Shown: positions 7,780 to 15,200 of the stretch, piece by piece
Layout of the letters: each line of letters opens with the position of its first letter
Numbering within the stretch: the stretch's first letter is position 1
DNA from: a virus
Length of the DNA: 25,141 nucleotides
Virus record (IMG/VR): IMGVR_UViG_3300002514_000228
Span: 1-25,141 of that record
Reading direction: 5' to 3' (one strand)
Program-made: the position numbers and the translations under genes
The notes under the pieces: generated by a model
What the model was told of the DNA's origin: nothing
Database searches by the model: none
What the model saw: only the letters and a program-made list of their open reading frames with translations

Positions 7780-8024
7780 TGCCTGTGTATATTTACGGCT
7801 GTTCTGATTGTTCGGAAGAGTTTAAAGTAAACCATGGTATGCGCGAGAAGTGGGATACGTGTAATTTGTGCAATTCTACAAATATAGCACGTATCCCATC
7901 GCTCCTCACAAAGCTGAAGACAACAGCAAAAGAAGCAAAGGTCGGAGATTTAACAAATGAGTTTATAGAAAACGCCAAAAAAGACCTCCGACAACAGAAA
8001 AAAGGATTGGATAAAAAAAGATGA
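7779..8024 (+). CDS. FmdB-like zinc-ribbon protein
   Basis: The 81-residue protein begins MPVYIYGCSDC, as in FmdB/CxxC_CxxC zinc-ribbon proteins. Two CxxC knuckles at C8/C11 and C28/C31 can bind one zinc ion. The rest is a basic, lysine-rich helix (TAKEAKVGDLTNEFIENAKK onward) that may contact nucleic acid or a partner protein. Such ribbons are frequent in phages, and their role there is unknown; a transcription-related role is possible because the sigma-factor gene follows two genes later. Its start and stop overlap both neighbours (TAATG and ATGA). Confidence 0.8.
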   Translation: MPVYIYGCSDCSEEFKVNHGMREKWDTCNLCNSTNIARIPSLLTKLKTTAKEAKVGDLTNEFIENAKKDLRQQKKGLDKKR

Positions 8025-8326
8025 TCGAAGTATTATTTAGTGTTTCTATTGTTGTAAACTTGCTTTTAGCTTGGTATATCGTGCAGCTTTTAAAGCGATT
8101 TTTAGCTTTTCAAGAGGAGATAGACAACTTTGTTGAAAGACTCACAGAATACGAGGGACACATCGAAATTATTAATAATTTAGAAAGATTCTATGGAGAC
8201 GAAACTCTAGCGAACCTCAGTCGTCACTCAAAAGATCTAGTACGTGAGTGTAAAGAATTAAGATTCATCATTAATGATGATTATGAGAACGATGAGGAGA
8301 TAGAAGAATATGCCACGGAAGCGTAG
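8021..8326 (+). CDS. Small membrane-anchored protein of unknown function
   Basis: This 101-residue protein has one N-terminal hydrophobic helix (residues 3-25, VLFSVSIVVNLLLAWYIVQL) with no clear signal-peptidase site, so it is probably an inner-membrane anchor. The remainder is a charged, likely coiled-coil helix (30-85) with an acidic end. No enzyme motif is visible. The start overlaps the zinc-ribbon stop by four bases and the stop lies 17 bases inside the sigma-factor gene. Its tail also contains the GAGGAG ribosome site of that gene. Function is not known to me. Confidence 0.75.
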   Translation: MIEVLFSVSIVVNLLLAWYIVQLLKRFLAFQEEIDNFVERLTEYEGHIEIINNLERFYGDETLANLSRHSKDLVRECKELRFIINDDYENDEEIEEYATEA

Positions 8327-9026
8327 CAAAAAGAATCATTATTTTACAAAGATTCATGAGCAGGCAATAATTGATTACTGTAATACAGAGGATATGAAGT
8401 TGCGCAATGAACTTTATAAAATTTACATAGGTCCGGTGTTTAGCGAAATGGTGGATAAAATTGTATATACATACAAATTTACTACTTTACCAAACATTGA
8501 TGCATTGCGTGATGATTGCAAGAATTGGTTAATCACAATATTAAACAAGTTCGACCCAAGTAAAGGATCGAAGGCCTTCACTTATTTTAGCGTAGTCTCA
8601 AAGAACTGGTTTATCGCTGAAGTTAAGAAGACTGGCAAAAAGTCCAGAAAAGAGGTGCCTCTCGAGGATTACTATTATGAAAAACCAGGAGGAAATGATA
8701 AGAACTTTGCTTCCCTATCAGGCGCCGAAAACCTCGTTTCTCACAATACATATATTGAGGATAGGATCAAACATGAGTTTTTCGTGGGGCTTTTTAGAGA
8801 AATTAAGTCTTGGGATGACCTTCCTTTGCGACCCAATGAAAGAAAAACAGTCGAGGCCATAAAAATTCTTTTTGAAGATTCTGAAAAAATAGAGATTTTT
8901 AACAAAAAAGCTATTTACCTATACATCAGAGAAATCACCGGTTTAAACACTAAACAGGTTGTTAGCTCTTTAAACAAAATTAGGAAACGCTACGCGGTAT
9001 ACAAAAAAGAATGGGAAAAAGAATAA
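8310..9026 (+). CDS. Late-transcription sigma factor, T4 gp55-like
   Basis: The 238-residue protein carries a sigma-70 region-2-like stretch: CKNWLITILNKFDPSKG (70-86) followed by SKAFTYFSVVSKNWFIAEVK (87-106). This matches the pattern in T4 gp55 and other phage sigma factors where a helix binds the RNA polymerase clamp and contacts the -10 DNA. A basic patch (KKTGKKSRKE) follows. T4 gp55 has about 185 residues, so this one is longer. The extra C-terminus (about 185-235, with REITGLNTKQVVSSLNKIRK) looks like a helix-turn-helix and might act as a minimal region 4. It would direct host polymerase to late promoters of the structural genes downstream. GAGGAG at 8294-8299 supports the start. The end overlaps the next gene by 16 bases. 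Confidence 0.75.
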   Translation: MPRKRSKKNHYFTKIHEQAIIDYCNTEDMKLRNELYKIYIGPVFSEMVDKIVYTYKFTTLPNIDALRDDCKNWLITILNKFDPSKGSKAFTYFSVVSKNWFIAEVKKTGKKSRKEVPLEDYYYEKPGGNDKNFASLSGAENLVSHNTYIEDRIKHEFFVGLFREIKSWDDLPLRPNERKTVEAIKILFEDSEKIEIFNKKAIYLYIREITGLNTKQVVSSLNKIRKRYAVYKKEWEKE

Positions 9027-9316
9027 AAGATTTAGATGCTTACATTGAAGAAGCAGTTAAGAACATTAGAGATGACAGAGACATCACTTCTACTCTATTA
9101 ACGGGTATTTTCGCCCAAATTCAAAAAATAAACGATGCAGATTCACATAAAGACCTGGGCCTTATTGCTTCCAAGTATGTGGAAACTCTGCAACGATCAA
9201 ACGAACAATTAGTAAAAATATCCTCCATAATATCAAAAAAGCAAGATACGGGCGTTTCCTTGGGCGAAGAAGACAAAAAGGAACTTTTTGATATTATCCA
9301 AGGAGATAAAAAATAA
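9011..9316 (+). CDS. Small helical phage protein of unknown function
   Basis: This 101-residue protein is mostly charged and predicted helical, and contains KYVETLQRSNEQLVKISSII (57-76) as its most distinctive segment. It has no cysteines and no membrane segment. The start lies 16 bases inside the sigma-factor gene in another frame. Its 3' end carries the AGGAG ribosome site of the amidase gene and shares one base with that start. By position it could be a transcription co-activator (T4 gp33 sits functionally beside gp55) or a small packaging protein, but I see no sequence match to either. Confidence 0.7.
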   Translation: MGKRIKDLDAYIEEAVKNIRDDRDITSTLLTGIFAQIQKINDADSHKDLGLIASKYVETLQRSNEQLVKISSIISKKQDTGVSLGEEDKKELFDIIQGDKK

Positions 9317-11268
9317 TGACTGACAATACTGTTCATCTTAAAAATACTTTGGATCTTCCCGATGATTTCATTCCTTATGATAAGATGCTGGAGTCTCCAG
9401 CGTCGTTTGTTAAAAAAGTAGTTGCCAAAACTGCATCACCAAACCCCCTTAAGACAAGAAAACAATATTATGGTCGCTTTATAACTCGATTGTTCCAAGA
9501 TAAACTTGAGGGGGATTGTATGTTTGATCCGGTGCTTGCCGCAATGCAACGCTCCGGAGGCGAAGCGACCTCGGCGCTGAAGGTCTTCGTTTGTGTGGTT
9601 TACGTGGAAGAGCTACAATCTTATCCTTTCCCCCAAAAAACAGCGAATGGACAGCTTGATATGGATCTGGTAAGAAAAATTGCTACAAATGATGGCATAT
9701 TTAAATCTTACACTTACTTGCAGTCCGGAGGTCAAGATCTGGAATATGGCGAAAATGTTCTTGTTTCTTTCACTGACCCAGGCGCTAGAAAAGAGGGGAT
9801 CTTTGAATATTCTTTAACAAAGGGCGCAGGTGCCCCCGGTGGAATGCCGGGAGGAGCCGGAGGCCCCGCAGGCGGAGCAGGTGGCTTAGCTGTCCCCGGA
9901 GGCCCTGCTAGCGCCTTCGGCGGTGGTATTATCGCAGACGGTTGCGATGGAAACCAGATAAAACACACTTATAAGAACCCAGCTATTAAAGCTACTCAAG
10001 ACACTGTAGGAGCCAAAGCTCCCCCATGGATAAAAGGCATCGGCGCTGATCCAAAACCCAAGCCAAAAGAAAAAGAAGGAGGTGTCTTATCGCAAATGGT
10101 AGGTGCAGCTTCTGACGATGTTAAAGCAGCAATGAAAAAATATGTACCCGAAGTATTTACTTTGCCCGCAGGCCCAGCTTGCCCCGGCGCATTCCCAGAG
10201 TTTCCCAGTAAGTTCCCCTTGGTCTTAGATAATCGTCACGCACTTAAAGCCAGGGTTGAAGAGGCTGTCGCAAAAGGAAGATTAGGTGGCCCCAAAGGCT
10301 ATGTTCAACGGTATGCAAAATATTATAAATCAAGGAAAATAAAGGCCGAACGAATGGCACAAGGTGTGATGATTATTTTACATAACACAGCCGGTGGCCG
10401 CTCCAAAGCAAGAAAAATCAACGGTGAGCGCCTAGGCAAAAAAACTGGCAAATATCAGACATCGCCATCCCGAAATCTTGAGACATTCGCCGGTCATGGC
10501 ACCCCAGTTCATTTCTTTCTTGATACATACAATGCTTATTGGAATTGGGATTTAGAAAATACCGTAGGCGGCGGCGATCATGATTTGAACGGTTCACGCG
10601 CCAGAATGCCCGCCATTGGTATAGAAATTATGCACTTATCGAATGGAATCATCGGCGCACCTCCCAAATCCTCAAAGGCCAACTTGGTTAGTAGGTCGTA
10701 TTGGAATTATTCAGCGCATATTGGGCGCAGCAAGTGGGAGCTTCAAAACGAAATGCAACGAGACTCGTTAGTGGATAATGCTTTTTCTAGAAAGTATCCC
10801 GGCGGTAATGTTTTACCACCCTCTCAAATAACAGCTCTTCGACAATGTATTCAATTTATTATGTCGTATTTACAAAAGGCATATGGCACGAGGATCGTTT
10901 ATATTGCTACCCACCGTAATGGCTATAGCGGAAAGCCGAGCTGCCCTGGTCAATACGCCATTCGGCACGGAATTGCGCCTGTAATGCAATCATTGGGGCT
11001 GCGACCCTTAAATTTTGCTACTCCTCAAACCATTGATCTTGGCTTTGGTCCAAGAAAATATTCACGTGCAGGTCTGTTATACCCGGAAGCATTTTTTCAC
11101 GATACAATATATGAAACAAATTGGAAGGGGCAACCTTACTTCAAAAAACCCTTTACTAGAGAGTCGGGATGGAACTCAATGAATCGACCTCTTACATTGG
11201 AAGAAGCAATCAAGCATGCTGGCGAAACCACAAATCAGTCTTGGTATAAAGGAAAAGGACTTAAATAA
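9316..11268 (+). CDS. Tail hub-lysin candidate: OB-fold-like N-terminus plus N-acetylmuramoyl-L-alanine amidase
   Basis: The C-terminal half of this 650-residue protein is an Amidase_2 domain, which cuts the MurNAc-L-Ala bond of peptidoglycan. It shows MIILHNTAGG (first zinc ligand H356), GTPVHFFLD (395-403), IGIEIMH (434-440) and ATHRNGYSGKPSCPGQ (531-546, ligands H533 and C543). The H/H/C set and ten-residue spacing resemble AmpD and T7 lysozyme. Upstream, residues 90-165 (KVFVCVVYVEEL; GENVLVSFTDPG) look like the OB-fold that begins T4 gp5. They are joined by a Gly/Pro/Ala linker (169-204) and a Lys/Pro segment (246-256). The beta-helical gp5-like part is the next gene. I infer a virion-borne lysin that opens the cell wall during injection; a free endolysin is less likely given its place in the baseplate genes. 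AGGAG at 9300-9304 fixes the start. Confidence 0.8.
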   Translation: MTDNTVHLKNTLDLPDDFIPYDKMLESPASFVKKVVAKTASPNPLKTRKQYYGRFITRLFQDKLEGDCMFDPVLAAMQRSGGEATSALKVFVCVVYVEELQSYPFPQKTANGQLDMDLVRKIATNDGIFKSYTYLQSGGQDLEYGENVLVSFTDPGARKEGIFEYSLTKGAGAPGGMPGGAGGPAGGAGGLAVPGGPASAFGGGIIADGCDGNQIKHTYKNPAIKATQDTVGAKAPPWIKGIGADPKPKPKEKEGGVLSQMVGAASDDVKAAMKKYVPEVFTLPAGPACPGAFPEFPSKFPLVLDNRHALKARVEEAVAKGRLGGPKGYVQRYAKYYKSRKIKAERMAQGVMIILHNTAGGRSKARKINGERLGKKTGKYQTSPSRNLETFAGHGTPVHFFLDTYNAYWNWDLENTVGGGDHDLNGSRARMPAIGIEIMHLSNGIIGAPPKSSKANLVSRSYWNYSAHIGRSKWELQNEMQRDSLVDNAFSRKYPGGNVLPPSQITALRQCIQFIMSYLQKAYGTRIVYIATHRNGYSGKPSCPGQYAIRHGIAPVMQSLGLRPLNFATPQTIDLGFGPRKYSRAGLLYPEAFFHDTIYETNWKGQPYFKKPFTRESGWNSMNRPLTLEEAIKHAGETTNQSWYKGKGLK

Positions 11269-11269
11269 A

Positions 11270-12250
11270 ATGCCCCTAAAAAAAGCTTTTAATGATGATG
11301 CCTTAAACACACGCCAAAAAAGAAATATGAGCATAGCAGGCAATGCTATTAATATTACTCGCAGAGGTATTCAAGGGGATAATCTAGTCGAACCTCTGCC
11401 AAACTTTCGACGAACCAAGAGTGAAACTATATATGAAGGCTCCAATAATACTAGTATTGTTTTAGGGCGAGACAGGCCCGGAGAAGCTGGCAGCGGTTAT
11501 GGAAATCAAACTGGCGCCGGAACTATTGATATGGTCGTCGGCCGCGTTTCAAGTGACATACAACAATCGATTGTCAACGATCAATCGCTCGAAGTAGAAT
11601 CTTTATATGTTGACAACAACTTGTCTCGCGATGCCTCGAGAATCTATATCAGCCAAAAAACTGACGTCGATACAAATTTTAATCTACCGAGTGGATTAGT
11701 GGGAGAATCTAAAGCTAAGGCTGCAATTGCGATAAAGTCAGACGCAATAAGAATTATTAGTCGCGAAGGTATAAAAATTATTTCACAAGGCGATAAAGCC
11801 AATTCTCACGGCGCCAAGATTCGCACAATTCCAGCGATTGATATCATTGCGGGCAGCTCAGACGCTAATAATGAACCTATTGTTAAAGGAAAAACTTTAC
11901 GAAAGGTACTAAAAGATATTATGACTCGAATAGATGAATTGAATTCCACATTAGATACGTTTATGACAGCACAGGTCGAATTTAATGCCGCCACGTGCGC
12001 ACACGAACATCCCGATCCAATGCTCAGGTTTTTAGGCTCAGCAGCCAACGGAGATCAATTTTCGGTTAATAATGGTAAAGTGCCCTTTAGTGCCGAACTC
12101 TTGCAAAGTGGAATAAAATGCTTTGCAAATCAGTCTATTGCTAAGACTGATGGTGTAATTAACAAACTGTCTTCGGCATTAACAGAAATGAACATTAGTG
12201 AAGTTTATGGCGCCAAAGAATCCAGTAGTGATCGAGTGAATGTAAGCTAG
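11270..12250 (+). CDS. Baseplate central-spike-like protein (gp5 C-terminal-like)
   Basis: I choose the ATG at 11270 (326 residues), two bases after the amidase stop and behind a GGAAAAGGA ribosome site, rather than the in-frame ATG at 11216, which would overlap the amidase gene by 53 bases. The protein is rich in alternating hydrophobic strands, such as GAGTIDMVVGRV and AIAIKSDAIRIISREGIKII (about 151-170). This is the pattern of the intertwined beta-helix in T4 gp5 and VgrG spikes. A helical stretch (DIMTRIDELNSTLDTFM) is followed by AHEHPDP with H245 and H247. An HxH pair binds iron at the tips of some phage spikes, but it may be unrelated here. Position after a gp5-like OB/lysin gene supports a split spike. 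The fold is an inference from strand pattern and context. Confidence 0.6.
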   Translation: MPLKKAFNDDALNTRQKRNMSIAGNAINITRRGIQGDNLVEPLPNFRRTKSETIYEGSNNTSIVLGRDRPGEAGSGYGNQTGAGTIDMVVGRVSSDIQQSIVNDQSLEVESLYVDNNLSRDASRIYISQKTDVDTNFNLPSGLVGESKAKAAIAIKSDAIRIISREGIKIISQGDKANSHGAKIRTIPAIDIIAGSSDANNEPIVKGKTLRKVLKDIMTRIDELNSTLDTFMTAQVEFNAATCAHEHPDPMLRFLGSAANGDQFSVNNGKVPFSAELLQSGIKCFANQSIAKTDGVINKLSSALTEMNISEVYGAKESSSDRVNVS

Positions 12251-12274
12251 TTAAACCCAGAGTCGAGACAATAA

Positions 12275-15200
12275 ATGAATAGATGGTACATATATAAAGA
12301 CATTGAGCCCATAACAAAGGGGCAGGTAAAGACTATAAATGAATCTTCCATTGAAAAAATTATGGTTGATTCAGAAGAAACTGTCTACTATCAAATAATT
12401 AATTCAACTGCCGCCACTGGATTACCTAAAAATTTCTTCCCCACGGCACCAGACGCCGAAACAGAAACGGATAAGCCGAGTGGTAATACTGAAGACCCCG
12501 AAATAGAAAAATATATTTTAGAGCGCAAAAAAGCTGCATTGGGCGCCCTCTTGACCCATGGCGGCCAAAATATTCAAGAAGAGGAGACTAAGAAGTTAAT
12601 AGAAAAATTTGCGCCCACTCACGTATATGTAACGGGTGGGTTTTATATACCCCCAGGTCCGGCCGATTTAATTAAATTTCAGTTAATTATAAGAAGCGAT
12701 ACAGAACTCTATAATGCAATTAGGCAACTTTTAGGGGAAGAAGTAGAGCCCGCCAAACCCGAAGAAGATGAAGCCGTAACAGTAACGGGCAAGATCAAAT
12801 TCCGCGCTGATAAATTTTTAAAAGATATTGTATACGTTTCAGAGATCTTTAAAACCTCCTTCAACAGTATGAATGCTACTGATTTAGAGACCCCTTACGA
12901 TTATAATTATGAACTGTCCGGGCAGAACTTATCTATCATTAAATTGCTGGTGGAAGGAGAATTATTAACTACTAAAAAAATTGTTAAATATTTTCGAAAA
13001 GGTAAGTGGCTTCCTCGTAAAAAAATAAATTTATCAAGATATGATATTAGATTTGCTTGGATAGGCACATTAGCCGCTGACCAGCCCACCGACGATATGG
13101 GCGCCCTTGTCATGAAGCTAGATGAAAGTGTCCCTATTACCATACATCAAAAAAACAAAAAGAAGGTTTTAGCTTCTCTAAGTTCTAAGAACTTTAACGA
13201 AAAGTTCGATTCTGAAACACTAGGCGTGTTGATTAATCTTGAGGGGGCAGCTCAATCTTTAAGAGAAAACGAAGCCCCGGTAGGCGTCGACTTAGAAGAA
13301 TTTACTAATCAATATATTATACCCAACCCTAGCAAAGAACAGAAGCCAGTTGAAGTAAAAAAGGTTTTTAACAAGGGGGCTATAAAGTACAAATCTAAAG
13401 AAGAATTAGAAACAGAACGTCTAACTGATAGAGTTAGGAATAAAATTTTCAAAAAAGTAAAAAATGAATTTTTGCAAGTGGGCGACCAAGCATTTTTAGA
13501 AATTCTTAAAAACCGTACAAACATTAAATCCATTGAAGACATCTATAATCAAGTGCTCAAAACAATTCCGGTTGACGCCCTTTTGGATGCCGCCGCCGAG
13601 TGTTTGTTGAAAAGCCTTCCGATAACAGATCTAAAAAAGAAAGTGTGTGACATTGTTTTGGGAGATTTGCAGCCAAAAGACCTTAATAAGATTTTAAAAT
13701 ATATGGGCACAAATACTACCAAAGAGACGAAAAAAGTCAAACAACAATTAATTCAGATAACTAAAAAAAACACGGGCAATTTCAAAGGGGTCCGTTCCGA
13801 GATAATACAATATATTAAAAAAGACGTAACTGCGCGCGATGTTCTCTGCCTTGCCATTTTCGCCGCCATTCCAGCAGCGATTGCGCTGCTCTCAAAACTA
13901 TCCCCCGGCGCCGCCAAAAAATATTTAAAGGAACAGTTCGAAAAGCAAAGAAAGATCGCCGAGATAGATCTTAATGATTATTTTACCCCACCCGTATCGC
14001 CACCGGCAGCACTACCTAGTAATCCCGCTAAGCTGCTTTTAGAGAAATTCGAAATGGGTCTCGACGCATATAATATTACCTCATTGACAGGTGATTGGGC
14101 ATCCTCTCTTAAGGTTGATGTAACAGGTTTGGTTGAAAATTTGGTGGTTGATATGGTTAAGATACTTCTTGAGCAAGTCTCTTATATGTGCGATGGCTCA
14201 AGCGCATCAGATTTCGCCGGTTTTAGTCAAGGCTATGGTTCGGATGGTATTCCTCCGTATGTTGACCCCGTATTTCCATTCGTACCTTATATGTTTAATG
14301 ATTTAATTGATGATCCGATGACATATGGCGTTTTAGGTGATGCCCTTCCAATGGTGACACAAGATGAGATCACCGATTTCTTAGACGCCCTTTCAGAATT
14401 CTTGACTATTTCTGAAATCTGCACCTTAATCAACGGAGGTCCGAATGCCAACCTCATCATTGAAAACATATATGCAGGAATGTTTAAGCTTGAAAGGTTC
14501 AAGAACATAGCTTCGGCACTAAAAAATAGATCTAAGTTTGTAAAGTTTATAGAATTAATAAGCAAAAATGTTGACAAAGGGGTGTGTGTTAGGAAACTTG
14601 ATCAACTTACCAAAACAAAGAAGATTTTAGCTGAATTTTGTGGTCCTTCCTCCAACGGCGCTCTAGTGGAAGATTTAAAAAGAAAAGCCTCAGACGCGGT
14701 TATCGAAAACTTCTTAAATCAAGAAAATGAAATGGCCAATCGGGTTCTTAACGCTATCATGAACCTTAGCGATTTTCAACGAATTGCAGACAAAGCACCG
14801 CCAATATTTTGCGGCCCTGCAACGCCAGGAGAAGAGGATGATAAAGAACCAATACTTAAAGCACAGCAACATCCAAGTCAAAAACACACTAATCGTGTTT
14901 TTATGGACAGGATCTTAAAAACCATTGATAATACTTTTGAGCAAGATCTAATGTCTTATAAGCCTATTCTTGCTTATGGCGGCAACGACGACAAGATGAA
15001 GAAAGCAGTCGTAAATGCATCAAAATACCAAGCAAAAATTTACGGACTTGATGGATTTGACGATATAAATGAAGCTGAAATGAACCAATTAGTCGCGGAA
15101 AACAGCATAATAGCCGCAAAAGTTTATAATACTTTTATTGACAAGTCGCTTATTCATATATCCTCCAAAACAAACGATAGCTACTTGAAAATCAATAGAC

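Noticed and set aside
8677-8862. 61-codon + strand frame inside the sigma-factor gene
   Set aside because: Out of frame with a well-supported gene, no ribosome site of its own, and no recognisable protein features.
9732-9968. Minus-strand proline-rich frame
   Set aside because: It is the antisense of the Gly/Pro/Ala linker of the amidase gene; composition explains it.
11216-11269. Upstream ATG giving an 18-residue longer spike-like protein
   Set aside because: It would overlap the amidase gene by 53 bases, far more than any other junction, and the ATG at 11270 has a better-placed ribosome site.
11280-11292. AAAAGCTTTT palindrome near the start of the spike-like gene
   Set aside because: A short AT-rich palindrome within codons for Lys-Lys-Ala-Phe; expected in AT-rich DNA and without supporting regulatory context.
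12330-12341. TATAAATG as a T4-type late promoter
   Set aside because: It lies about 55 bases inside the giant gene, downstream of its start codon, and several similar TATAAA words occur by chance in this AT-rich sequence.
13873-13890. Seven-base-pair hairpin (AGCAGCG / CGCTGCT with a four-base loop) as a terminator
   Set aside because: It is inside a coding region, has no T-run after it, and encodes an ordinary Ala/Leu segment.
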